64,000 nt of DNA, from positions 1-64,000 of the forward strand of contig JAOBSW010000566.1 of the NCBI GenBank assembly GCA_026214975.1, in the 5' to 3' direction. Below are positions 12,010 through 22,264 of the stretch, in pieces. Made by a program: the position numbers and the translations under genes. Below the pieces are notes generated by a model. It was not told where the DNA came from. It made no database searches and was given only the letters and a program-made list of their open reading frames with translations. Within the stretch, counting starts at the first letter, position 1, and each line of letters starts with the position of its first letter. Source of the DNA: Gentiana macrophylla. Lineage: Eukaryota > Streptophyta > Magnoliopsida > Gentianales > Gentianaceae.

Positions 12010-12207
12010 TGTCCAAAGACTGAGTCATGTCAACATCCAACAGAAAAATGAGGGATTATCTAGCAAGCACCCGGAGGAATGCATATGCAAGTTTAAAGCG
12101 GAATCTGTTTGGAACAGTTCCTAGGTTTTCTTACAGGGCACCTGCTAGGAGACCAGCTATATTTTATAAAAAAAAACCTTTTTTAGGCAAAAGAAACTTT
12201 CAGAGAG
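12010..12207 (+). repeat. Left copy of the terminal viral repeat (start of the coat-protein gene)
   Basis: The match with 16211-16404 begins at TGTCCAAAGACTGAG and ends around AAACTTTC. Over the first 120 bases I count two substitutions. Small indels cluster after that. Confidence 0.88.
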
Positions 12208-12754
12208 GAGATTGTTAACAATTCATGACAAACTTACAATTGAAAACATAGGTGAATGTAAGTTGTTGAACAATATAAATCAAGGGACTAGTTCTGACCA
12301 AAGACTTGGACATGATATTAATTTATATGGGATTAATATTAAAGGAAAGGTTCATCTTCAAGTTTGTGAGGATTTAACAGGTCTCCATGTGATATGGTTT
12401 TTAATTGTTGATAAAAAACCAAAAGCTACTTCATCAGAAACTTTGAAGATGCAGGATGTTTTCGACATTTATGCTGATGAACCTTCTACTGCAATGATTA
12501 AGGAGGAGATGGTGATGATTCGAGGTATTAAGGCGGGAGTGTATTGGCTTTCAAAGCGGGATCTACTTGGTGGTCGGAAGGAGCAAGTCGTAAAAGAATA
12601 TTGCAACAAAAAAATTCTAGTTAAATATGGAGGTGCAACCACAGACACTATTGATAACATTCATGAAAATGCAGTGTACTTATGTGCAGCAAGTTCAGTG
12701 AAAGGCACATTAGCAGTAATGACATTATCTGTCAGAATGTATTTTTATAGTTGA
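12027..12754 (+). pseudogene. Geminivirus coat protein-like gene, frameshifted
   Basis: The gene encodes a relative of the geminivirus capsid protein (Gemini_coat family), which packages single-stranded viral DNA. The start at 12027 opens a basic, arginine-rich N-terminal segment, as expected for the nuclear-import and DNA-binding end. That frame closes at about 12218 beside an A-rich run. The rest (about 180 residues, 12212-12754) continues in another frame, so one frameshift separates them. The second part has family landmarks at about residues 63-70 (FLIVDKKP), 83-94 (VFDIYADEPSTA), 151-157 (HENAVYL) and the closing RMYFYS. Total length, about 240 codons, is close to the usual 250. The related nuclear shuttle protein was considered, but the EPSTA and C-terminal YFY regions favour coat protein. 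Confidence 0.82.
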
Positions 12755-12932
12755 TGTATTTAATTTGTTTATCACCCCCAACGACAAAGAAAGATTGTGA
12801 ATCTAAGAAGTATTATACAATATATAACTGCAGCGGCTGGCCCAATGTTTTTAATAAAATGGATCTTTTATTTCCAAGTAATAGTGTTTTTGAACTCTTT
12901 TCTTACAATGGTTTTGCGGAGGGACAGAGGGA

Positions 12933-12940
12933 CTTTTATA
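12933..12940 (-). promoter_or_regulatory. Complementary-sense TATA box beside the viral origin
   Basis: The minus strand reads ACTATAAAAGTC about 35 bp to the left of the hairpin. Geminivirus Rep promoters have a TATA box in this position and orientation. No Rep coding frame follows it here. Confidence 0.5.
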
Positions 12941-12974
12941 GTGCCTCTCGATTCGATTTTAATCTGGCGTTCAA

Positions 12975-13009
12975 GTGGCAAAACCAAATAATATTACGAG
13001 TTTTGCTGC
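12975..13009 (+). other. Geminivirus-type origin hairpin with TAATATTAC
   Basis: The nonanucleotide TAATATTAC (12989-12997) sits in a 15-nt loop between arms GTGGCAAAAC (12975-12984) and GTTTTGCTGC (13000-13009). The arms pair over 10 positions with two G-T wobbles. In geminiviruses this is where Rep nicks the DNA to start rolling-circle replication. A GGTGGG / CCCACC inverted motif lies downstream at about 13031-13055 and could be an iteron-like Rep-binding site. Confidence 0.85.
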
Positions 13010-13347
13010 GTGTCGGCATATGATTTTTTTGGTGGGAGCATTTGTCCCCACCCACGTGGATATTGTTTCGATTGTGCATCACATTCCCTTTTACTTTGTT
13101 GTACAATAGTACTTGTCGGTACTTTTCTACTGCTGAGCAATAGTGAAAACGCGTTTTATTTTTAACTTTTCTGCTTTAGCAACTATCGTCTCTCAGACAA
13201 TCATTACTCTTTTTGAAAACTTTTGCCCTAGTACTATTCATAAAGCGACTTTTTACTGTAGCAATTGATCGGAACGAAGAATTTTCTGAGTTTTACTCCG
13301 ATTGATTGGTTATCTGTTGATCTTCTGGGAAAAGCATCTACAAAAGA

Positions 13348-15710
13348 ATGGAAATCCCAATAGCATAGTCCGTTTCTGGTGATTACGAGACTGATTGTAC
13401 TGATATCAAGTCAGGATCATCTGTCGTATCTGTTAAGTTAAAATACCCTAGTTTTATTGACAGGGCATTCAACAAGATGAAGAATCTGTCAGTGATGATA
13501 GATAGTTGTCTGTTGATGTACAGACCTCAATGCCCAATGAATTCTGAAGGTTGTGTGTCTCGGATTTTATCAACGGAAAACAAACAAGTAATAAAAATAA
13601 TCCGGTTTACCCCAAGTGCAGGGATCGTAGTATAGCGATTACAACCGGAGTCGAATCACAGGGAATCGAGGTTGTTTATCTAGTTTATTAATTCTCCTCC
13701 TAGTTGTCACGAAATATAACTAAAAACGAAAACGAAGAACAATAAACTGGACAGAGGGTTGTCAATCCAAAGCCAGGAAAGATAATTGCGAACGAAAATA
13801 ACTCTATCTATAAACTAAAAAGAAAATAAACTTCTAAGAAAACAACGTAGAACAAGGCACAAAGATAATTTCAATTAAGTTAACGAGGAACACGCAATGA
13901 TCCACCTATCTCGCAACTCTCAATTTCTCCTTAGATCGTTTAGTGAAGATTTAATAAAGATGCGGTTCACCTATCAAAGGTATGGACTCCTAATCTCTTA
14001 GAAAAGTTCGCCTATCAATCTTTTATCTTTCGATCTTAAAGATTAACGCTTTCAATTCAGAGGTGTAAGATTTCTCAATCTAACAATCTAGATATTCAAC
14101 CTAATCAACTCTCGTTACTTATAGGTTAAAGATCCAATCTTTCCTGTGGTGATCTAGTGTTTACACCGATTCTCGTCACATAGTAAACATCAATAGCAAA
14201 ACATCTCTCGATTTAAATTTGCATAACACATAAGCATAGAAAAGAAGCAACTTAATTAAAACTCACGAAATCATCCAAAGGAAGAAATAAAAACGCTGCA
14301 GAAAAGTTTCACATGCTTGCCCCAAGTTTGATCGACTTCAAGTCATCCTCATGAATCGAACAAGAAGAAAACAAAATAAATAAAACAACTAATCTAACCC
14401 TCGGTCGACCAAGCACAAGGCTTGGCGACCGAGCACAACTCGGCGAGAATTTAGGGTTTTGCGTTCTTTGTCGATATATGATATGATTAGGGTTGAAATA
14501 ATGCGGCTATATATAGAAAACTAGGTCGGTTATGCGTAAGTCGGCCGTGGGCGCCCGTCTGGATGAGTGGACGACGTCCGTCTTGATAAAATCTTGAATC
14601 GGGCGAAGTGGATCAGACGCGACGTCCCATGCAAAATTGGGCCTTGATTCATCGATTCGTCAAAACTTTGAATCAAACTTCTTCAGCCCGGACGCCCGTC
14701 CAGAATTTCAAACTCCCGTCCAGATGGACGGGACTTCAAACGCACGTTCAGTTAACATCTCGGCTTCACGAATCCAATTGCTCCTCCTGGGCGCTTGATT
14801 CAGTATTTGGGCGCTTCGTCGATCCTTTTTCTTCCAAATTCATCTTGATCTTCATTCCAACTTCATTTCTATCTCTTTCCTTCCATGCAAATCATCACTT
14901 GAACATCTTTTAAGCTCCTTTCATCCCTCTCCATGACATGTAAATGTACCTTCAAAACCATAAGAACACGCAAAGTGTAAAACCATAGATAATTACCAAT
15001 AAAATCACGAAATTAGCTCAAGTTTACACTTAAATACTTTTAAAACTCATATGCTCAATAATTCGATTAAACCCTTAATTTCTATGCAAATAATACGAAT
15101 ATGGAGGAAATCATTATAAAATATAACGATATAAATCGCATAAAATCACCCTTAACATTGTGTTAGGGTTAGAGTTTTTGATAACAGATTATGTGAACCT
15201 GATTGCAAACAGGCAGAGTTCATTTTCCCAGTATCATGTTGTTTGAATATGACCTATTTTGGTAATGCTTATGCCAGTTTGAATGACAAGGAATGTCCTT
15301 GGTCAATTATTTATGTTTTGGAAAATGCTAATATTAAGGCCGATGTTAATTACTGCAAGATGAAAGCTTTTCTAAAGCTGTCCACATTGAAGAGGCCTAA
15401 TGAATTAGCATTTAGAGGTCCAGTAATTGACATAAAGTCTAAAATTTTCAGCAGGGATAATGTTGATGTATGGCACTGTGGATTTAAAAAACCCACTTTG
15501 AGCCGTTGTCTTAGTGCTCGAGCTGACCACATTGGAAAGGCCAAGGCTATAACATGTGGACCTGGAGATGCATTTTCAGATAGCAGATCGTCTTTTAGTC
15601 ATTTGGAGAGGCCTAGTATATGCGACAGGCCCAATAAGCCCAGTACCTCTAGTAATGTTTTATCTCAAACGATTGGCCCATCCAACATTGTTGGGCTTAT
15701 CGGCCAGTGA
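13348..15710 (+). pseudogene. Begomovirus BC1-type movement protein-like gene, interrupted by a solo LTR
   Basis: The gene resembles the movement protein that carries geminivirus DNA between plant cells. A possible start at 13348 is followed by a TAG in the same frame at 13366. The frame then runs open to the LTR insertion site at 13555 and resumes in phase after the second target-duplication copy, closing with TGA at 15708-15710. Excluding the insertion it spans about 250 codons, somewhat short of the usual 290. Family landmarks in the right-hand part (numbered from 15243) are CPWSIIYV at about 18-25, KAFLKLSTLK at 41-50, FRGPVIDIKSK at 57-67, NVDVWHCGFKKP at 73-84 and CGPGDAFSDSRSS at 105-117. 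It lies in the same orientation as the coat protein, unlike bipartite begomovirus DNA-B. Confidence 0.8.
13556..15157 (-). mobile_element. Solo LTR (1602 bp) inserted in the viral movement-protein gene
   Basis: The block begins TGTCTCGG and ends CCTTAACA (TG...CA), with a perfect 5 bp target duplication TTGTG (13551-13555 and 15158-15162). It has no coding content. The orientation is inferred as minus, because the reverse complement carries the conserved plant-LTR stretch ending in GATTCCCTGTGATTCGACTC. It shares several segments with the solo LTR at 61958-63737, including CGAGCACAAGGC-like and GTGGGCGCCCGTC words. Confidence 0.88.
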
Positions 15711-15938
15711 AGATCGATCAAACTTACTGACGAAGTTGTTAAGAAGAATCTTTTGGAAAGTGAAAAAAATAAAATTAAATATGGTGTTGCGTGCAATTGC
15801 AAGCAAGCTAACATTAATAAGTATACCTTCTTTGTTGTTTAGTCATTCGGTCATTGCATGGAAGAAAATGTGTATGCTATAATTTGTGGCTTATTATCTG
15901 TTTATTCACAACAGTCTTAAATTTAATAACTATTTTAA

Positions 15939-16325
15939 ATGGGTTTACGTATATTCGATGTGGGCGAATATCCCACGAGTTGGGAAGGATCAAGAGTGAT
16001 GTGCGTAGATCTTTGGATTTCATCACAATTGGCACAATTAAGTGCCTGTCAAGAGACAGGGGAGAAATTTGTCTGTCAAGGCCCTTTGTTCATGGATCAG
16101 AGGAATCAGTTTCTGTTAATGCAAAGGTTGGCTAAATTTCGTGCTATTAATCGCAGATTTAACAGGCAGAAGTGTAAGTATTTTATTAAGAAGCAGAAAG
16201 CAGAGGTAGATGTCCAAAGACTGAGTCATGTCAACATCCAACAGAAAAATGAGGGATTATCTAGCAAGCACCCGGAGGAATGCATATGCAATTTTAAAGC
16301 GGAATCTGTTTGGAGCAGTTCCTAG
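15939..16325 (+). CDS. Unassigned viral frame in the V2/precoat position
   Basis: A 128-codon frame starts MGLRIFDVGEY and overlaps the second copy of the coat-protein start (ATG at 16228). In many geminiviruses a V2 or precoat ORF begins upstream of coat protein and overlaps it. Similarity to V2 is weak by eye, so the identity rests on position. The last 35 codons read the coat-protein start region in another frame. The stretch 15711-15938 before it is AT-rich and unassigned. Confidence 0.4.
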   Translation: MGLRIFDVGEYPTSWEGSRVMCVDLWISSQLAQLSACQETGEKFVCQGPLFMDQRNQFLLMQRLAKFRAINRRFNRQKCKYFIKKQKAEVDVQRLSHVNIQQKNEGLSSKHPEECICNFKAESVWSSS

Positions 16326-16404
16326 GTTTTCTTACTGAGGCACTGCCAGAGACCGACTATATTTTAAAAAAACATTTTTTAGGCAAAAGAAACTTTCGAG
16401 AGAG
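16211..16404 (+). repeat. Right copy of the terminal viral repeat, cut off 13 bp before the next transposon
   Basis: It matches 12010-12207 and contains the coat-protein ATG (16228). It ends at about AAACTTTCGAGAGAG, and the left TIR of the next element begins at 16418. The rest of the second coat-protein copy is absent. Confidence 0.88.
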
Positions 16405-17276
16405 TTGGTTATTAGTTATAAGGCCGTCGTTAGAGACTTAATGATCATTTAGGACACTCAAAAAACTTATTTAGTTATAAGGACAATCTAAATTTTTTTA
16501 GATAAAATAGCGTTTGAACCGTGGCTCTTCTTCAACATGAAAGACGTTACCACCGTCCCAGTTATTTACCTCGGCAAAATTTCATTGAAATCAGATCCTT
16601 ATACGAATTATAGTTCAATTATACCAGGAATAAGAACAAACGATCTGATTCGAGTTAATATATATACTTGACAAATATCACAAACCGGAAACTATTTAGG
16701 AGAAGGAGAGAGTAGGGAGAAACGGGGGAGCTTTGCCGATCTACCACTACTTTGCCGGGCCATTTGTGCGACTACCACTCTCTTGTCGAAATACCACTCC
16801 CATTTTCGCGTTTTAGGTGTTTTTTGAACCAAACTAAACCCTAATTGGGAAGGGGGAACCCAATAGGGGAAGGGTGTCCCTTAAGATCTTCATTCACTTG
16901 ATTGATGTTTTCAACTCAGAATTCTAACTAAGAAACATGAAAATTAAACTAATAAAAGGTGAAAAATGAGTGGAGAATTTTTCTTAGGAAAGAAAGAAAA
17001 GAAAAGAAAAAAGGGTGAAGAAGGGATGGGCATCAGGTTTGAAACACATGAAAGAGATCAGAGGTCGGTATTTGTTAATATTATCATATTACATCAATAT
17101 TAGAAAAGTTGCGTAAGATTAGATCTTGTAGGAGCAAGATAGCGTAAATAATCAAAAATATACTTCGAAAATGTATTTTCAGGTCATTTTAATACCATTT
17201 ATTTCATGTCAGGACAGTCCTGTCTTGACATTTTTTTTAAAGTCCCCCATTGAAATTTTCCCTCTCGACCTATTGA

Positions 17277-17637
17277 TTGACATGCTACTTGATGGAGTGA
17301 TATTGATGGCGATCTGGGGACATTGATGGTGATGCGATGACATTGCCGACTTATCGCGGTGACATTGATGTCGATCTGGTGACATTGACGACTTATGCAG
17401 TGACATTGCTGACTTATGCAGTGACATTGATGTCTGATGCAGGGACATTGATGACTTATGCAGTGACATTTCTGACTTATGCAGTGACATTGACGACTTA
17501 TGCAGTGACATTGATGACTTATACAGTGACATTGATGTCTGATACAAGGACATTGATGACTTATGCAGGGACATTGATGACTGATGTAGGGACATTGATG
17601 TCCAATGCAGTGACATTGATGAATATCCAGGGACATT
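17277..17637. repeat. 21-bp minisatellite, about 16 units
   Basis: Units of the type GTGACATTGATGACTTATGCA repeat with point variation. Because 21 is a multiple of three, open frames run through on both strands (SMSLHKS-like heptads on the minus strand). These frames are by-products, not genes. A shorter block of the same units lies at 17862-17975. Confidence 0.9.
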
Positions 17638-18189
17638 AAGCTAAACAAGATCGTCAAATGATTCAAGATTGTGTTAAAGAATTGAGGGATTCCACAATGA
17701 ATCCAATTATCAGGAAGGCACAAACAACGTGTGGCCATTACAAGAGTCATAGTGAAGAGTCTTTGTAGTTTCACCAAACTTGTACTTCTATCCATATTAA
17801 AAGCTCCACAATTGGAGAAATGCAAAACAAGAGCAGAGAGTGATCGATGCGATTGTTAGGTTTATGCGGGGACATTGGCGACTTATCTGGTGACATTGGC
17901 GACTTATGCGGTTGACATTGATGTCGATGCAGGGACATTGATGACTTATGCGCATTGACATTGATGCATTTGTATTTACAATTAGATAACTAATGCAATG
18001 ATATTGATGTCACCGCATATACAACTTGATACACACATTTGATAACTTTGTAAAGTAACTTTATTTCTTTGTTATCTTTAAATATTTGATTGGTGTTGGT
18101 TTATTTGATTAGTGTTGGTTTAAATTTTTGATAACTTTGTAAAATAACTGTATTTCTTTTTTTTGTTTAAATGTATTTTTACAACCAAA

Positions 18190-18365
18190 GGTATGAATAA
18201 ATTGTTACAATAACACGTCACTGCATAAATCGTTACAATAACACGTCGGTGCATAATTCGATACAATAAGACATCATTTGCATAGATCGCTACAATAAGA
18301 AGTCATTGCGATAAATCGCTACAATGAGGCGTCATTGCATAAATCGCTACAATGAGATGCCACCG
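18190..18365. repeat. About 30-bp minisatellite, six units
   Basis: Units resemble CATAAATCGCTACAATGAGG plus about ten further bases. They are followed at 18370-18500 by a third array built from GGTCAATGCATC-type words of 18-20 bp. Confidence 0.8.
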
Positions 18366-19023
18366 ATCAAGGTTGTCAATGGATCGCGCGGTCAATACAT
18401 CATGGTAGCCAATGAATCGCGGTGGTCAATGCATCGGGGTGGTTAATGGATCCCGGTGGCCAATGCATCACAGGGTAGGTGGTCAATGCATGACTTGTTA
18501 TCAATACGTCACGTCGATTTTTATGAAGAAAAAAATTGATTTTATGAAATTTATTCAGAAAAATATCAAATTTGATTTTAGAATAAAGAAGACGAAAAAA
18601 TATGAATTTTAGTAAAAAAAATTATGATGATCCGAGTTTTAGATCAAAATATATGACTTTTAGAAATATGGTGAATTATAAAACAAAAAAAACAGAAAAG
18701 AAAAAACCCACGCACACAGTAAGTTTTTTTTTGTTTTGTTTTTTTTTATATATTTTTTTTATTACTTTGAACGCAATTTTTTTTCCTCTTTTTTTTCCTT
18801 CTTCCTCTTTATCCACTTGAAATTAGAATGTCCTTATAACTAAATAAGTTTCCTTCTTAAATTAGAATGTCCTTATAACTAAATAAGATTTCGGAGTGTC
18901 CTATTACCCCTAATAAGTTGAAAATCAGTCCTTTTGAATAATTGGCCTTATGTATATGTGTGTGTGTGTGTGTTTATATATATCTACATATACATATTTA
19001 TATTTAGTGAAATTTTAAAATCT

Positions 19024-19183
19024 GGCCAGTTGTAGGAAGGTTTTCAAAGTGGCATCACATTACAACCACTCATTTCTAAACTCTCACACACGATAAAAGT
19101 GTATTATGTGAAAGAGAGTAAAAATGAATGGGCTACAATGTATTTAAACATGATAACCTTCCTACAACAAATTATCTCTGACT
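19024..19183. mobile_element. Small inverted-repeat MITE-like block present only in copy A
   Basis: GTTGTAGGAAGGTT near the left end is mirrored by AACCTTCCTACAAC at the right. Copy B lacks about 180 bp here. Whether A gained it or B lost it is unclear. Confidence 0.5.
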
Positions 19184-19244
19184 ATAAAATCTACGCACAT
19201 ACAAAAAAACTCTGTGTGTGTTGCATTATTGTGATGTCGTTTTC

Positions 19245-19246
<2 letters not shown>

Positions 19247-19321
<75 letters not shown>
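19247..19321. repeat. (TA)n microsatellite of copy A
   Basis: About 37 uninterrupted TA units. The equivalent tract of copy B lies at about 21000-21083. Confidence 0.95.
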
Positions 19322-19323
<2 letters not shown>

Positions 19324-19390
19324 ATGAATTAACCATAATTATATTCCTAAAAAACCATAATAATATAGTGAAAAAAAGGACATGAATGAG

Positions 19391-19757
19391 CAGGGGCGCC
19401 CCTAAGCCAAAGTAAAGAAAGATTACCTTGTTCCCGAAAATCAATGAATTTGGCTAGTACCTAAATTTTCGACCTAATATTATATATATAATGTATTTAT
19501 ATGAATAAGATATATTACCTTAATAGTTAAAGACTCAAGTATTTTGCATAAGAGACTTGGTTTGAATCTGCAATTTTCACAATATTTTTGCTTTTTTTAA
19601 GCCAGTGACAAGGCAAAATAAGTAGGCTTTTTTTCCTTCCAAACCCATTATTATCACACGCATGATTTTGTTTTATTTTTTATATATGTTTGATTCTTGT
19701 TTTTTCAAAAGCGAGGCTAATTTTTTTGGCCCTGTTCTAAATTTCGAGGGCGACTTG
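19391..19757. mobile_element. Non-autonomous hAT element with an empty site in copy B
   Basis: This 367 bp element starts CAGGGGCG and ends CGACTTG. It is flanked by a perfect 8 bp duplication TGAATGAG (19383-19390 and 19758-19765). The matching position in copy B has a single TGAATGAG and no insert. The segment GTTAAAGACTCAAG ... GGTTTGAATCTG inside it resembles tRNA-type A and B boxes. Confidence 0.88.
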
Positions 19758-20850
19758 TGAATGAGTTGGTAGTTACACACGTTTTGCATAAAATAAGGAA
19801 AGTTGCGGCAACATTAAGTGATAAGCGAGGTATATATCGCTGAAAATTTAACATATAAATTCAAATCCACTTAATCAATTTAGTGGTGTTTAAAATAGCT
19901 ATCAAACAACACTAAAATTAACTACCACTTAAATTATTCAGAATAAGTGATTAGATGTGTAAACAAACAGGCCCTAATTTTGTGATTCCACAATAATTGA
20001 ATTTTGAAAAGTCAAGTATAGCATGTATATTCGAATTTTAAAAAATTGATTTTTATGATTGATTATTCATAAGTTAAACATATGATTTAGAATCGGCTTA
20101 TAAAAATGTTGAATGAGATACTTTTCTATAAATTAAATATTTTGTTATCGTTTGAATTCGGGTTTGATAACAAAACGAAGTTCGGCCTCTGAAGTGATGC
20201 AATCGAATTCATGCATTTGTGAAGTGGTGTACCTCTTCATCCGAATGCATGCATGCATACGTGTGAACGGAGATGACCATTTCGTGTTGGGGTACCTTGG
20301 CCAATAAAAGACACCAGACTACAAACGAAATCATTCCAAGTCCGACAAGCATCATCAGAATTTCTTTAGTGTCTTCGGGTTTGATTCAAACAAGTGACTG
20401 TTTGAATCAAACACCTCCAATATTGTATCCTGAGAGAGATTTCCGTGTGAACCCAAGTGATTTTGAAGGGGCGAAATATCTCTAAAAAGACATCGTATAT
20501 CGCGTGCCTTGGAGTATTGTTTTTTGTCGGTCTTTTTCCTAAGTATTAATTTTTTTCCAACAAATATCATGTATCAAAACAAAAAAAAGAAAAGAAAAAA
20601 AAAACTCACGCACACAATAAGTTTTTTTTTGTTTTGTTTTTTTTTTTAATATTTTTTTTTATTACTTTGAACGCTTTTTTTTTCCTCCTTTTTTTTTCCT
20701 TCTTCCTCTTTATCCACTTGAAATTAGAATATCCTTATAACTAAATAAGTTTTCATCTTAAAATTAGAATGTCCTTATAACTAAATAAGATTTCGGAGTG
20801 TCCTATTACCCCTAATAAGTTGAAAATCAGTTCTTTTAAATAATTGGCCC

Positions 20851-20899
<49 letters not shown>

Positions 20900-20996
20900 G
20901 TGTGTGTGTGTGTGATATCTACATATACATATTTATATTTATACGCACATACATACAAAAACTCTGTGTGTGTTGCATTAGTGTGATGTCGTTTGC

Positions 20997-20999
<3 letters not shown>

Positions 21000-21083
<84 letters not shown>
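21000..21083. repeat. (TA)n microsatellite of copy B
   Basis: About 42 TA units. A further shorter TA tract lies at 20857-20897. Confidence 0.95.
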
Positions 21084-21085
<2 letters not shown>

Positions 21086-22039
21086 ATGAATTAACCATAA
21101 TAATATTCCTAAAAAACCATAATAATATAGTGAAAAAAAAGGACATGAATGAGTTGGCAGTTACACACGTTTTGCATAAAATAAGGAAAGTTGCGGCAAC
21201 ATTTTAGTGATAAGCGAGGTATATATCACTGAAAATTTAACATATAAATTCAAATCCACTTAATCAATTTAGTGGTGTTTAAAACAGCTATCAAACAACA
21301 CTAAAATTAACTACCACTTAAATTCTTCAGAATAAGTGATTAGATGTGTAAACAAACAGGCCCTAATTTTATGACTCCACAATAATTGAATTTTGAAAAG
21401 TCAAGTATAGCATGTATATTCGAATTTTAAAAAATTGATTTTTATGATTGATTATTCATAAGTTAAATATATGATTTAGAATCGACTTATAAAAATGTTG
21501 AATGAGATACCTTTTTATAAATTAAATATTTTGTTATCGTTTGAATTCGGGTTGCCGTAACAAAACGAAGTTCGGCCTCTGAAGTGATGCAATCGAATTT
21601 ATGCCTCTGTGAGTACTGATGCAATCGAATTCATGCATTTGTGAAGTGGTGTACCTCTTCATCCGAATGCATGCATGCATACGTGTGAACGGAGATGACC
21701 ATTTCGTGTTGGGGTACCTTGGCCAATAAAAGACACCAGACTGCAAACGAAATCATTCCAAGTCCAAAAAGCATCATCAGAATTTCTTTAGTGTCTTCGG
21801 GTTTGATTCAAACAAGTGATTGTTTGAATCAAACACCTCCAAAATTGTATCCTGAGAGAGATTTCCGTGTGAACCCAAGTGATTTTGTAGGGGCGAAATA
21901 TCTCTAAAAAGACAACGTATATCGCGTGCCTTGGAGTATTGTTTTTTGTCGGTCTTTTTCCTAAGTATTAATTTTTTTCAACAAATATCATGTATCAAAA
22001 AAGCGAATTTGAAAGAGCTATTGACTAGACTTTCTACCC

Positions 22040-22264
22040 TTAAGTAATAGTCACACTGCAAATTAGTTGGACCAAATTGGTTTGGAGACACTCTGAAAAA
22101 ACTCTATTCTTCACTAGTTTTTGCCACACACACAAAAAAATGTGGCTAATAGCACTTGGTTAGACTATTTTGCCATGCTCATTTGGATAAAAGTAAGTCT
22201 ATAGCAACACTTATTTTGTTGTGTGGCAAACAACGGTGTTCAAAAAACTGTTTTTCTTGTAGTG
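22040..22264 (-). mobile_element. CACTA transposon end fragment
   Basis: The reverse complement begins CACTACAAGAAAAACAG at 22264, the typical CACTA terminus. Repeated TTTGCCACAC-type words behind it suit CACTA subterminal repeats. The opposite end was not found. Confidence 0.65.

Larger units (their letters stand above)
11600..16404 (+). mobile_element. Endogenous geminivirus-like locus (integrated viral genome)
   Basis: The locus holds four geminiviral hallmarks in one place: a coat-protein-like frame, a movement protein of begomovirus BC1 type, a third frame just upstream of the second coat-protein start, and an origin hairpin with TAATATTAC in its loop. A segment of about 195 bp covering the start of the coat-protein gene is present at both ends (12010-12207 and 16211-16404), as expected from a greater-than-unit-length circular or concatemeric integrant. 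The two coat-protein starts are 4201 bp apart. Subtracting the solo LTR and its duplicated 5 bp leaves a unit of about 2594 bp. Stops, a frameshift and the LTR show that it is an old, defective copy. No Rep frame was found. Confidence 0.85.
16418..18951. mobile_element. Non-autonomous TIR element filled with minisatellites
   Basis: The left end (ATAAGGCC at 16418) and the inverted right end (GGCCTTAT at 18944-18951) start terminal inverted repeats of about 95 bp. Both share GGACACTC and CTTATTTAGTTATAAGGACA. The superfamily is uncertain: the long TIR suggests Mutator-like, but I found no target duplication. The interior has no transposase, only three tandem-repeat blocks and AT-rich sequence. 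Confidence 0.6.
18676..21996 (+). repeat. Tandem segmental duplication (copy A 18676-20577, copy B 20578-21996)
   Basis: Both copies run from an A-rich start through TTTTTTTTCCTTCTTCCTC, the right TIR of the preceding element, a (TA)n tract, GAATGCATGCATGCATACG, and end at TATCATGTATCAAAA. They differ by two blocks present only in copy A: about 19010-19190 and the hAT element at 19391-19757. Short open frames in both copies (for example at 20273 and 21695) are not recognisable proteins. Confidence 0.88.

Noticed and set aside
11888..12124. Transcriptional activator (C2/TrAP)-like Cys/His pattern
   Set aside because: A few Cys and His residues only; spacing does not follow the family and half of the frame overlaps the coat-protein start.
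12212..12754. Nuclear shuttle protein (BV1) as the identity of the coat-protein-like frame
   Set aside because: The two families are related, but the EPSTA region and the closing YFY region fit coat protein better. A tree would be needed to settle it.
17199..17825. Long open frames on both strands with heptad repeats such as SMSLHKS
   Set aside because: They come from a 21-bp minisatellite. The repeat length alone keeps all frames open, and the residues change freely between units.
16418..18951. CRISPR-like reading of the regular 21-bp and 30-bp arrays
   Set aside because: Units are adjacent with no unique spacers, and the context is a eukaryotic transposon.
19226..19444. Open frame with a long IYIYIY stretch, and a similar one at 20919-21146
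   Set aside because: Simple translation of (TA)n tracts.
20273..20485. Pair of similar short frames at 20273 and 21695 (MTISCWGTLANKRHQT)
   Set aside because: The likeness is due to the tandem DNA duplication. There is no recognisable domain, and the changes between copies are not biased to synonymous sites as far as I can judge.
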